A DNA stretch of 35,621 bases, taken from the NCBI GenBank assembly GCA_029820945.1, contig JALGUJ010000040.1, positions 1 to 35,621 of the forward strand, read 5' to 3'. This stretch comes from Candidatus Zipacnadia bacterium (GTDB lineage: Bacteria; Armatimonadota; Zipacnadia; Zipacnadales; UBA5352). Under the pieces are notes generated by a model. It was not told the origin of the DNA. It ran no database searches and saw only the letters and a program-made list of their open reading frames with translations. The translations under genes and the position numbers were made by a program. Shown one piece after another: positions 24,654-33,131 of the stretch (its first letter is position 1; each line of letters starts with the position of its first letter).

Positions 24654-25997
24654 ATGGCGCAGATGAGCGACCAGGCGACCAGAGCTCAGGCGATGCTCTA
24701 CTCGCCGGAGATGCTGGAGATCCAGGCCGAGACACATCACCGGCTGCTGCGTGAAACGGACTTCTCGAGTCTGGAGAACATGACTCGGGCGCAGCTCGCG
24801 GAGCATATCCGGCAGTTCGCCAACGGCGTCCTGCAAGAGCATGATATGACGCTGCCCGTGCGGACGCTCGAACAGCTCGTGGAGGCCGTGGTCAACGAGG
24901 TGCGGGGGTATGGGCCTCTGGAGGTGTTGCTAAGCGAAGACGGCATCAGCGAGATCATGGTGAACGGCCCCGACCAGGTGATGATCGAGCGCAGCGGCAA
25001 GCTGATGGAGGCCCCCATCCGCTTCGCCGACGGCGAGCACATCATGCGCATCATCGAGAAGATCATCGCCCCATTGGGGCGGCGGCTGGACGAGGCGGTG
25101 CCGATGGTTGACGCGCGCCTCCCCGATGGCTCGCGCGTGAACGCCATCATCCCGCCGCTGGCGGTTGGGGGCCCGTACGTGACGATCCGGAAGTTCTCGG
25201 CCGATCCCCTGACCGACGAGGATCTGATCCGATTCGGGACGATGAGCACGCAGATGCGCGACTTCCTGCGGCTCTGCGTCGAGGGGAAGCTCAACATCAT
25301 AGTGTCAGGGGGCACCGGTTCGGGGAAGACCACCACGCTGAACGTGCTGTCGAGCTTCATCCCGCGAGGGGAGCGGATCATCACCATTGAGGACGCGGCG
25401 GAGCTCCAGCTCCAGCAGGACCACGTGCTGTCGCTGGAGAGCCGGCCGCCGAACCTGGAGGGGACCGGCGAGATCACCATCCGCGACCTGGTGCGCAACG
25501 CGCTGCGAATGCGCCCGGACCGGATCATCGTCGGTGAGGTGCGTGGCGGCGAGGCGCTGGACATGCTGCAGGCGATGAACACGGGCCACGAGGGCTCGCT
25601 CTCCACCGCGCACACGAACGGGCCGCGCGACTGCCTGGCCCGTCTGGAGACGATGGTGCTGATGGCGGGCACCGAGCTGCCGTCACACGCGATTCGCCAG
25701 CAGATCTCCGGTGCGGTGGACCTGATCGTGCACCAGGACCGCATGCGCGACGGCTCGCGGAAGATCACCTACATCACGGAAGTGCAGCGGATGGAGGGCG
25801 AGGAGATCATCACGCAGGATCTGTTCACGCTCAAGCACCACGGCGTGGACGACGACGGCCGGCTCATCGTGGAGCACCGGCCGATGGGTGTGCAGCCGCT
25901 CTTCGTGGACAAGCTGGCGGCGGAGGGCGTGCAGCTTCCGCCGGACATGTTCATTGCGGCGCAGGAGCCGGTGCGGCAGCGCCGGAGCTTCTTCTAG
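24654..25997 (+). CDS. cpaF: Tad pilus assembly/retraction ATPase CpaF/TadA
   Basis: The 447-residue secretion ATPase shows Walker A GGTGSGKTT (residues 219-227), the Asp box ITIEDAAELQL (243-253), Walker B RIIVGEVRG (290-298) and the His box H312 through STAHTN (317-322). The N-terminal domain has the standard RGYGPLEVLLSEDGISEIMV segment. It is a cytoplasmic hexameric ATPase that powers Flp polymerisation together with TadB and TadC. Start ATG 24654 is 9 bases after GAGAGGGAG. The downstream gap to tadB is about 100 bases. Confidence 0.96.
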   Translation: MAQMSDQATRAQAMLYSPEMLEIQAETHHRLLRETDFSSLENMTRAQLAEHIRQFANGVLQEHDMTLPVRTLEQLVEAVVNEVRGYGPLEVLLSEDGISEIMVNGPDQVMIERSGKLMEAPIRFADGEHIMRIIEKIIAPLGRRLDEAVPMVDARLPDGSRVNAIIPPLAVGGPYVTIRKFSADPLTDEDLIRFGTMSTQMRDFLRLCVEGKLNIIVSGGTGSGKTTTLNVLSSFIPRGERIITIEDAAELQLQQDHVLSLESRPPNLEGTGEITIRDLVRNALRMRPDRIIVGEVRGGEALDMLQAMNTGHEGSLSTAHTNGPRDCLARLETMVLMAGTELPSHAIRQQISGAVDLIVHQDRMRDGSRKITYITEVQRMEGEEIITQDLFTLKHHGVDDDGRLIVEHRPMGVQPLFVDKLAAEGVQLPPDMFIAAQEPVRQRRSFF

Positions 25998-26099
25998 GGG
26001 GAGGAGGCGCCGGAGCGCGATCGGTCCAGCGCGAGCGAGGGGAGCGTGCGTGAACGGCGCGGGCAGACGAGCAATGACAGGCATGGCGAGGGGCACATC

Positions 26100-27053
26100 A
26101 TGGACCCATTGATACTGGCAGTGGCAGGCGGTACGCTCGCCTTCGCAGTGATCGTGGCGGTGCTTCTGGTGTTCACCGCCAGTCCGACGGCCAGCGAGCG
26201 ACTGGCCGAGAGCGCCGAGGGCACGCAGGAGGTGGTGCGGGCCGAGCCGGCCACGAGCACGCGCATGGACCCGATGCCCGCGCTCAGCGACGCCCTGCAG
26301 GGCACCCCCTTCTGGGAAGAGGTGCAGATGCAGCTTCTGCGGGCGGGGCTTCTGCTCCGGCCCTCGGAGGCGATGATCATCTGCGGCGTCACGATGATCG
26401 CGGGCCTGGGTCTGGGCTGGCTGCTCACCGGCCAGCCGATCCTGGGGATCCTCAGCGGGATCCTGGGGGTGGCGGCTCCCTACATGTACATGGTGCAGCG
26501 TGCGGTGCGGCGGCAGGCGGAGCTGACGAGCCAGCTCCCCGACGCCCTGGACATGCTCAGCGCGGCGCTGCGTTCGGGGTACGCGCTGACCCGAGGCTTC
26601 CAGGTGGTGGCCTCGCAGATGCATCCGCCGATCGCGGAGGAGTTCCATCGGGTGCTGCAGGAGGTGCAGGTCGGGATCTCGGTGTCGGAGGCGCTGGACG
26701 GCCTGCTGGCGCGCACCGACTCCTACGACCTGGAGCTGATGGTGGCGGCGATGCAGACGCAGCTCACGATGGGCGGCAACCTCTCGGAGGTTCTGGACAA
26801 CATCGCCGGGATGATCCGCGAGCGCGTGCGCCTGCAGGGCGAGATCAACGCCGCGACGAGTGAGGGCCGCATGTCGGCGGGCGTCCTGATCGCCATGCCG
26901 ATCGTGATGGCGCTGATCATCTCGGCCGTCAACCCCGGCTATCTCGATCCCCTCTTCAGCGACAGGATGGGGATTATGATGCTGATAGGTGCGGGCCTGC
27001 TGATGCTCAGTGGGATCGTCATCATCAAGAAGATGCTGGACATCGATATCTGA
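26100..27053 (+). CDS. tadB: Tad inner-membrane platform protein TadB
   Basis: The 317-residue protein has an N-terminal membrane helix, a cytoplasmic segment of about 70 residues, a helical pair near 95-135, the T2SSF domain from about 150 (LPDALDMLSAALRSGYALTR, DLELMVAAMQTQLTMGGNLS, EVLDNIAGMIRERVRLQ), and two C-terminal membrane helices. With TadC it forms the platform above the TadA ATPase. Start ATG 26100 follows GAGGGG by 6 bases; an in-frame upstream start at 26046 gives an Arg-rich extension without a ribosome site. Confidence 0.93.
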   Translation: MDPLILAVAGGTLAFAVIVAVLLVFTASPTASERLAESAEGTQEVVRAEPATSTRMDPMPALSDALQGTPFWEEVQMQLLRAGLLLRPSEAMIICGVTMIAGLGLGWLLTGQPILGILSGILGVAAPYMYMVQRAVRRQAELTSQLPDALDMLSAALRSGYALTRGFQVVASQMHPPIAEEFHRVLQEVQVGISVSEALDGLLARTDSYDLELMVAAMQTQLTMGGNLSEVLDNIAGMIRERVRLQGEINAATSEGRMSAGVLIAMPIVMALIISAVNPGYLDPLFSDRMGIMMLIGAGLLMLSGIVIIKKMLDIDI

Positions 27054-27174
27054 ACCGTCGTGGGGGTACGGCGGGGCTCGCCATTAGTGGGGGGGATGAG
27101 CGAAGCCCGGGGCCTGCAGCGGCGGCGCCGGGTGAGCAACGGCGAGGCCGCAGAAGGGTCGCGAGGAGAGAGCG

Positions 27175-28110
27175 ATGGACCTGTTGATCCTGGTGATCGT
27201 GGCACTGGTGTTCGTAATGGTGCTGGTGGTGCTGCTGGCGTGGCTGGCGGACGAGCGCCGGCTGCGGGTACAGGAGCGGGTCGAGCGGCTGCACCAGCGC
27301 CCGCGCTCGCCACTGGCTGAGGAGCTGGCGCAGCCCTTCGCCCAGCGGGTGCTCAGGCCCGTCGCGAATCGCGTGGTGAACGCCATCGGGGCGATGGCGC
27401 CGGCGGAGGCGCTGGAGACCTCGCGTGCGGAGCTGGAGAGGGCGGGCAACCCGCTGGGCCTGAGCGCGCAGGCCTTCATCACCATGCGGATGGTCTCGGC
27501 GGTGGCGGGCGTCGGCACAGGCTTCTACCTCTACACCGGCACGATGGTGGGAGAGAATATGCGGCTGCCCTTGGCGGCGCTGGTGGCGGTGGTGGGCCTG
27601 CTGGGGCCGCATTACATGCTGCAGAAGAGCATCGAGGGCCGGCACTCGCAGATCCGCAAGGCGCTGCCGGATATCATCGACCTGCTGGTGGTGTCGGTGG
27701 AGGCCGGCGCCGGGCTGGATGGTGCGCTGGCGGAGGTGGTGGAGCGCAAGGAGGGCCCGCTGGTGGACGAGTTCACGCGGCTGCTGGGCGAGGTGCGGGT
27801 GGGGAAGACGCGAAAACGCGCCTGGCAGGACATGGCCGACCGGGTGGCCGAGGATAACCTCAGCGCGCTGGTGGCGTCGCTGGCGCAGGCGGAGCAGCTC
27901 GGCGTGAGCATTGCCAAGGCGCTGCGCACGCAGTCGGACTCGTTGCGGACGCGGCGCAGCCTGCAGATCAGGGAGGTCGCGGCGGCGTTGCCCGTGAAGA
28001 TGCTCTTCCCGCTGATCTTCTTCATCTTCCCGGCCCTCTTCGTGATACTTCTGGGCCCGGGCCTGCTGTCGATGACCGACGTACTGAGCGCACTGGGCGG
28101 AGGCCAATAG
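27175..28110 (+). CDS. tadC: Tad inner-membrane platform protein TadC
   Basis: The 311-residue protein is a TadB paralogue: N-terminal membrane helix (LLILVIVALVFVMVLVVLLA), cytoplasmic linker, helices near 105-145, T2SSF domain (LPDIIDLLVVSVEAGAGLDG, ALVASLAQAEQLGVSIAKAL, RTRRSLQIREVAAALPVKML) and a final hydrophobic pair. GGAGAG lies just before the ATG at 27175. Genes are in the usual tadA-tadB-tadC order and it is the last structural pilus gene; the two-component genes follow 103 bases later. Confidence 0.93.
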   Translation: MDLLILVIVALVFVMVLVVLLAWLADERRLRVQERVERLHQRPRSPLAEELAQPFAQRVLRPVANRVVNAIGAMAPAEALETSRAELERAGNPLGLSAQAFITMRMVSAVAGVGTGFYLYTGTMVGENMRLPLAALVAVVGLLGPHYMLQKSIEGRHSQIRKALPDIIDLLVVSVEAGAGLDGALAEVVERKEGPLVDEFTRLLGEVRVGKTRKRAWQDMADRVAEDNLSALVASLAQAEQLGVSIAKALRTQSDSLRTRRSLQIREVAAALPVKMLFPLIFFIFPALFVILLGPGLLSMTDVLSALGGGQ

Positions 28111-28213
28111 GATCGCCGTGCGCGCCGACAGAGCGGGGGGTCGCCGACGACTCGGCTGCGGGCGGGCAGGGGCAGGCCCGGAGGGGGTGGCGCGCAGCTG
28201 GATGAGAGGGCCG

Positions 28214-29611
28214 ATGAGCGATCGGCAGCCGCGGACAGGAGATGGCGATGCAGCCGGCGCGGGGCCGCGGAGCGCGGCGCACCTCCGGGCGCGGCTGGAT
28301 CAGGCTCAGGTGGGTGAGCGGCGGGCCCAGGCGCTGCTGGAGTCGGCGGCCTCGCTGATGAGCCTGAGCGAGACGGAGGCGGTGCTCACCGGGCTGGCGG
28401 AGAACGCGGTGCGCCATGTCGGGCTGCAGCGGGTCTCGGTCTACCGAGCCGACCACGACGCGGGGACTCTGATCGAGGTGGCTCGGGCGGAGATGGAGGA
28501 GAGGCCGGCGAGCCCGCCGCTTCCGGGGATGGCGCGGGTGCGGATGCTGGAGACGGGCGAGGAGCCGATCGCGTTGGGGCCGGGCGACCCCCTGGGCGAG
28601 TTCGCGCTGGGCGACGAGCCGCACGTGCTGCGGCCGGCGACCGACGAGCGGGGGGAGGCCGCGGAGACGCTGCTGGTGCAGATGCGCGCGGGGAAGCGGT
28701 GGGGATCGGAGGGCGGGACGACGCTGGTGGGCGTGATCGCCGCGCGCTCCGACGTTGGGGTGACGCCGCGCCAGGTGAACCTGCTGCGCGCGCTGGCGAC
28801 GCTGGGCGCGGCGGCGACGGAGGCGGCGCGGGCCGAGGAGTTCCGCAGCGAGCTCGTCTCATCGGTGTCGCACGAGCTGCGCACGCCGTTGGCGGCCATC
28901 AGGGCGTACAACGAGTTGCTGCTGGACGGTGACGCCGGGGAGATCAACGAGGAGCAGCGGCTGTTCCTGGAGCGGATCGAGGTCACGTGCCTGGCGCTGG
29001 ACCGGATAGTGGAGGACCTGCTGGACCTGTCGCGGCTGCGAGCCGGCGAGATCGTGGTGCGCAAGCGTCCGGTGGACGTGGTGGCGGTGATCGAGCACAT
29101 CATCGACACGCTCTCGCCCGAGGCGGCGCGGCGGGAGGTGACGTTGTCGGAGGAGATCGAGCCGGAGCTGCCCATGATATCCTCGAACTCCGACCGGCTG
29201 GCGCAGGTGCTGTTCAACCTCGTGGGCAACGCGGTGAAGTACGTGGGTGAGGGCGGCGAGGTGGTGGTGCACGCGAGCGTGCGCAACGCGGCGGCGCTTC
29301 CCGGATCGGAGGAGGCGACGGGCGAGGAGACGGAGCGCGGCGGTGCCTCGCAGTGCCTGGTGATCGAGGTCGTGGACAACGGTCCGGGCATCGCGCCTGA
29401 TGAGAAGGAGAAGATCTTCGAGGAGTTCTACCGCGGCAGGCAGACCGAGGGCAAGACGAAGGGCTCCGGTCTGGGCCTGTCGATCGCGAGGCGACTGACG
29501 CGGCTGCTGGGGGGCGTGCTGGAGGTCGAGAGCGCTCCGGAGGAGGGGAGCACCTTCTCCCTGCTCTTCCCTCTGCCGCAGGATGAGAGTGGAGAGACCG
29601 AAGAGAGCTGA
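28214..29611 (+). CDS. Cytoplasmic sensor histidine kinase with GAF-like domain
   Basis: The 465-residue product has no membrane segment. Residues about 30-65 look helical, followed by a GAF-like domain at about 45-205 (LTGLAENAVRHVGLQRVSVY, TTLVGVIAARSD). The HisKA H-box is SVSHELRTPLAAIRAYNEL with H220. The ATPase domain shows N-box LFNLVGNAVKY, G1 VDNGPGIAPDE, F-box EEFYRG and G2 KGSGLGLSIARRL. An Arg/Gly-rich frame continues upstream to 28118; the ATG at 28214 follows GAGAGGG and is preferred. It probably phosphorylates the response regulator encoded 168 bases downstream. Its place directly after tadC suggests control of the pilus locus or a shared signal. Confidence 0.92.
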   Translation: MSDRQPRTGDGDAAGAGPRSAAHLRARLDQAQVGERRAQALLESAASLMSLSETEAVLTGLAENAVRHVGLQRVSVYRADHDAGTLIEVARAEMEERPASPPLPGMARVRMLETGEEPIALGPGDPLGEFALGDEPHVLRPATDERGEAAETLLVQMRAGKRWGSEGGTTLVGVIAARSDVGVTPRQVNLLRALATLGAAATEAARAEEFRSELVSSVSHELRTPLAAIRAYNELLLDGDAGEINEEQRLFLERIEVTCLALDRIVEDLLDLSRLRAGEIVVRKRPVDVVAVIEHIIDTLSPEAARREVTLSEEIEPELPMISSNSDRLAQVLFNLVGNAVKYVGEGGEVVVHASVRNAAALPGSEEATGEETERGGASQCLVIEVVDNGPGIAPDEKEKIFEEFYRGRQTEGKTKGSGLGLSIARRLTRLLGGVLEVESAPEEGSTFSLLFPLPQDESGETEES

Positions 29612-29778
29612 GTGCGCCGCGGAGCGCCGCGGGGGTGCAGACACCTTTAATACACACGTGGGGCTTCCATTCGGCGGCTGGATACGTTAACATGATGAAG
29701 GCAGAGAGGCCGGGAGCCTTGACGGCTGGCGTAGCGGCCACTGCCGGGTCCGCCGGCGCGGCTCGAGGAGGTGCCTGA

Positions 29779-30477
29779 GTGCGCGGCGCGTCGATCCTCA
29801 TAGTAGACGACGACGAGATGCTGCGGGACGCGGTGCAGCGCAAGCTGGAGGGCGAGCAGTTCAAGACCATCACCGCGGAGACGGGGCAGCAGGCGCTGGA
29901 CATCATCAACAGCTCCGAGGGTCCGACTGCCGATCTGGTTCTGCTGGACATCATGCTGCCCGACATCGAGGGCACGAGCGTCTGCCAGCAGATCCGGCAG
30001 AAGTCATCGGTGCCGATCATCATGCTGACGGTGCGTAACGAGGAGGCGGACCGGATCCTTGGCCTGGAGCTGGGGGCTGATGACTACATCACGAAGCCCT
30101 TCTCCCCGCGCGAGATGGTGGCCCGCGTTAAGGCCGTGCTGCGACGGGTCGGGCCCGATGCACCGCTGTCCGATCGGCGTGTGTTGGAAGGCGCCGACGT
30201 AGTCCTGAACCTGGACACGCGCGAGGTGACGGTCAGGGGCGAGCCGGTGGAGCTCACCCCGACGCAGATGCGACTGCTGCAGGTGCTGATGGAGCAACCC
30301 GGCCGGGTGTTCTCGACCGACGAGCTGCTCGATACGGTCTGGGACTACAGGCAGTATGACGCGCATCTGGTGGAGACGCATATCTCGAACCTGAGGAACC
30401 GGATCGAGGACGACCCGAAGAACCCGCAGCGCATCGTGACGGTGCGCAGCTTCGGCTACAAGTTCGTGGCTGAGTAG
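29779..30477 (+). CDS. OmpR/PhoB-family response regulator
   Basis: The 232-residue protein has an intact receiver: acidic triad D10-D11-D12, phosphoacceptor D57 (LVLLDIMLPD), the switch threonine in IIMLTVRNE, and the lysine of ITKPFSP. A winged-helix DNA-binding domain fills about 135-230 (VELTPTQMRLLQVLMEQPGR, LVETHISNLRNRIEDDP, IVTVRSFGYKFVAE). Start GTG 29779 follows GAGGAGG by 7 bases. It is separated from the kinase by 168 less GC-rich bases and may have its own promoter, but no clear -35/-10 pair was found. It is followed by two strong hairpins. Confidence 0.95.
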   Translation: MRGASILIVDDDEMLRDAVQRKLEGEQFKTITAETGQQALDIINSSEGPTADLVLLDIMLPDIEGTSVCQQIRQKSSVPIIMLTVRNEEADRILGLELGADDYITKPFSPREMVARVKAVLRRVGPDAPLSDRRVLEGADVVLNLDTREVTVRGEPVELTPTQMRLLQVLMEQPGRVFSTDELLDTVWDYRQYDAHLVETHISNLRNRIEDDPKNPQRIVTVRSFGYKFVAE

Positions 30478-30574
30478 CAGGCGCGGCGCGGCCGGCCTCA
30501 GGCTCTGTTGGGGCCGGTGGCAGCGGTGCGGGCGCCGCACCATCTCGCGGCACAAGTCGCGCCGGGCGCAGATC

Positions 30575-30598
30575 CGGCCGGGCCTGACAGCCCGGCCG
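30575..30598 (+). repeat. GC-rich palindrome after the response regulator gene
   Basis: Bases 30575-30583 (CGGCCGGGC) pair perfectly with 30590-30598 around loop CTGACA. It lies about 100 bases after the response regulator stop codon and 27 bases before a second hairpin. It may be part of a tandem transcription stop or a dispersed palindromic repeat. Confidence 0.55.
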
Positions 30599-30624
30599 CG
30601 CACGCCCGTGGACCGCGTACCTAC

Positions 30625-30664
30625 GCACGAGCCCCGGAGGGCGGTGCCCACCCGGGGCTCGTGC
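30625..30664 (+). terminator. 13-bp hairpin between the response regulator and the GH123-like gene
   Basis: Bases 30625-30637 (GCACGAGCCCCGG) pair perfectly with 30652-30664 around a 14-base loop. The following bases CGTTCTCGGG hold only a weak T-rich patch. Its position in the 290-base gap after the two-component genes makes it the most likely end of the Tad-kinase-regulator transcript. Confidence 0.6.
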
Positions 30665-30767
30665 CGTTCTCGGGGGTGGCAGGTGATGGTGGTATTGTCA
30701 GGAAGGAGGGTACTGATGCGGTCGCAGGACGAGGGCGTCCGCAGGCGCATGGCAGGAAGGGAAGAGC

Positions 30768-33131
30768 ATGAGAGGTCAAGCTGCACGAGTGGTCTGGACC
30801 GTGACCGTCGCCGTCATCGCGTGCGGGGGCTCGTGGGCCGATGGGGCGAACGTGTGGCTGTTCGACATGGGCGCAGAGGACTCGCCGGTGTGGCCGGGGT
30901 TCGCGCAGGTGACGCCGGAGACGGCCTACAGCGCCGAGCGGGGCTACGGGTGGCTGAGCGATGCGGAGGACCTGCACACCTACCTGGCAACCAACATCGA
31001 CGCGCTCGCCATCGATGACGTGAGCAGCAGGCTGTACCGCAGCACGGCGCAGTTCCAGGTCGATCTGCCCGACGGCGACTACACCGTGTGGGTGCTCACG
31101 GGCTCGATGGGCAACGCCACGCGGCTGCGCTACATGCGCAAGGCGCATGAGCTGCTGATCGGCGGGGAGGTGGTCGCGACCGTCGATCCGCCCGAGGAGC
31201 GGCTGTTCGAGGTCGCGAGCTACGACTGGCGCGCGGGCGATGACCTCTGGCGGCGCTTCATCGATGCCCGCTTCGACTGGCTGAAGGTCGAGACGACCGT
31301 TGGCGGGGGCAGCCTGGTGCTGGGCTTCCGCAACGCCATCGACTTCCCGTGCAACGCCGTGGTCATCGCCACGCGCGACATGGCCGCACGGGTGCAGGAG
31401 CAGCTCGATCAGATCGACGCCACCCGGCGGGAGGCCTTCTACGGGATCTGGCGGGAGGTTGTGCCCGAGGCCGATGCACCCGCGGAGGTCTCCGACGCCG
31501 AGCGCCGGCGCGGCTACCTGGTCGCGGAGGTGCACTGCTCAGATGACCTCTACCCGCAATCGCAGCCCGCGCCGGAGGCCAGCCGCGAGCGGATCGAGCT
31601 GTTCGCCACGCCCGGCGCCCAGGAGCAGGCCTCCTTCGCCGTGTTCGGCCTGCGCGACCTCGAGGAGGTCACCTTCGCGCTGAGCGAGCTGCGCGGCGAG
31701 GGGGGCACGCTGCCCGCGGAGTCCTTCACGCCCGGGTTGGTGCAGTTCGCGCCCTGGCACGGCGGCCGCCGCGACGTGCCCGTGTACACGGTCAAGGAGT
31801 GCCTTATCCTGCCCCTCAGGCCGACCTTCATCGGCGCCGACACCTGCAAGCGCTTCTGGATCAGCTTCGACACGCCCGAGGACGCCGCGCCCGGCGTCTA
31901 CGAGGGCACCATCACAATCTCCGCGCGTAACGCCCCGCCGGCGACCCTCGCGCTGGCCATCCGCGTGGTGCCCGTCTCCCTCGAGGAGCCGGCGGTGGAG
32001 CGCTACATGTACTTCGGGAGCATGTACTACCACGGCAGGTACTACCTGCCCGACTTCGACGAGGAGCGGTTCTGGGACTCAATGCGCGCCGAGGTCCGGT
32101 TCATGCGCGACAACCAGTACTGCCGCGCGGAGTGCATCATCCCGCGCGGCAGCCGCGCGGTCACGGAGGAGGACGGCAAGGTCGTGGACGTGGACCTCGA
32201 GGACACCGCGCGGCTGATGGAGATGCTGCGCGAGGAGGACGCCTGGCCGCGGGACAACTGCATGATCTGCCGCACCGGAGGGCTGAACATCCGCTTCGGC
32301 GGGCACTTCAACCGGCCCAACAACCCCGGCGTCGAGTTCATCCCCACCGAGGAGGGCCGCGAGAAGTACCGCCAGGCGATCCGGATCATCGACGAGCGCG
32401 CGAAGGCTGAGGGGTGGCCGGAGATCGCCTTCGAGTGCCTGGGCGAGTTCACCAACTACGGAGAGCAGGGGAAGACCTTCGCCCTGCAGGTGCACGGGCT
32501 GCTGCACGAGATGGGCGTGAGCAACACGCTGCGGGGCAACGGCGAGTCGGACATGGCGCCGATCCGCGAGGGGCTGGTCAAGTACCCGCAGCCGAACTGG
32601 GCGATGATGTACCCCGAGCAGCTCGAGGTGATGCGGCGCACCGGCGATCGGCTGTGGGCCTACAACTTCTCGCGCAGCCGCTTCTCCATGGGATGGTTCT
32701 GCTGGAGACACGGCATCACCCGCGCGAGCTACGAGTCGGGGGTCTACGCCAACGGCCAGCCGGGGAACCTGTTCGACACCGAGACCATGTTCCCGATGGG
32801 CCTGCCCACGAGCATGACCACGATCGAGCCGACCGTGTGGCTCAAGCGCCTGGTGCAGGGGGCGGTGGACTACGAGTACCTCTACACGCTCGACAAGCGC
32901 ATCGGCGAGGCGCGTGAGTCGGGCAGGGCGGATGCGACCAGGATCGCGAACGAGGCGCAGGCGTGGCTGGACGACAAGCTCGACGACATCCCCGCGGGCT
33001 CGACCTACGTGCGCGGCGACCCGCGCTCCGACCAGGACGTGCAGGGCAAGTTCTGGCCGGTGCACGACCTCGACCGCTACCGCTGGCAGATGGCGCAGTT
33101 CATCATGGACATCGAGGCCGCGCTGAGATGA
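30768..33131 (+). CDS. Exported GH123/DUF4091-like glycoside hydrolase candidate with N-terminal malectin-like module
   Basis: The 787-residue product has a signal peptide (MRGQAARVVWTVTVAVIACG, GSWADG). Residues about 28-200 begin VWLFDMGAEDSPVWPGFAQV with the GYGW block and read as a malectin/CBM-like module. A beta-sandwich region follows (about 245-405, PGVYEGTITISA), then a TIM-barrel-like part from about 415 (RYMYFGSMYYHGRYYLPDF, FWDSMRAEVRFMRDNQ, WLKRLVQGAVDYEYLYTLDK). This layout is that of GH123-like and DUF4091 proteins. Their characteristic Asp-Glu pair is not visible; the equivalent region reads AFECLGEFTNY, so the catalytic assignment is open. GGAAGGGAAG lies before the ATG. Its stop overlaps the next start by four bases. 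Confidence 0.8.
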   Translation: MRGQAARVVWTVTVAVIACGGSWADGANVWLFDMGAEDSPVWPGFAQVTPETAYSAERGYGWLSDAEDLHTYLATNIDALAIDDVSSRLYRSTAQFQVDLPDGDYTVWVLTGSMGNATRLRYMRKAHELLIGGEVVATVDPPEERLFEVASYDWRAGDDLWRRFIDARFDWLKVETTVGGGSLVLGFRNAIDFPCNAVVIATRDMAARVQEQLDQIDATRREAFYGIWREVVPEADAPAEVSDAERRRGYLVAEVHCSDDLYPQSQPAPEASRERIELFATPGAQEQASFAVFGLRDLEEVTFALSELRGEGGTLPAESFTPGLVQFAPWHGGRRDVPVYTVKECLILPLRPTFIGADTCKRFWISFDTPEDAAPGVYEGTITISARNAPPATLALAIRVVPVSLEEPAVERYMYFGSMYYHGRYYLPDFDEERFWDSMRAEVRFMRDNQYCRAECIIPRGSRAVTEEDGKVVDVDLEDTARLMEMLREEDAWPRDNCMICRTGGLNIRFGGHFNRPNNPGVEFIPTEEGREKYRQAIRIIDERAKAEGWPEIAFECLGEFTNYGEQGKTFALQVHGLLHEMGVSNTLRGNGESDMAPIREGLVKYPQPNWAMMYPEQLEVMRRTGDRLWAYNFSRSRFSMGWFCWRHGITRASYESGVYANGQPGNLFDTETMFPMGLPTSMTTIEPTVWLKRLVQGAVDYEYLYTLDKRIGEARESGRADATRIANEAQAWLDDKLDDIPAGSTYVRGDPRSDQDVQGKFWPVHDLDRYRWQMAQFIMDIEAALR

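Noticed and set aside
21128..24655. A 1175-residue open frame on the minus strand opposite cpaC and cpaE
   Set aside because: It is a shadow of the plus-strand genes in high-GC DNA: its composition is His/Arg/Gln-rich with no motifs, while the plus strand gives canonical secretin and TadZ sequences.
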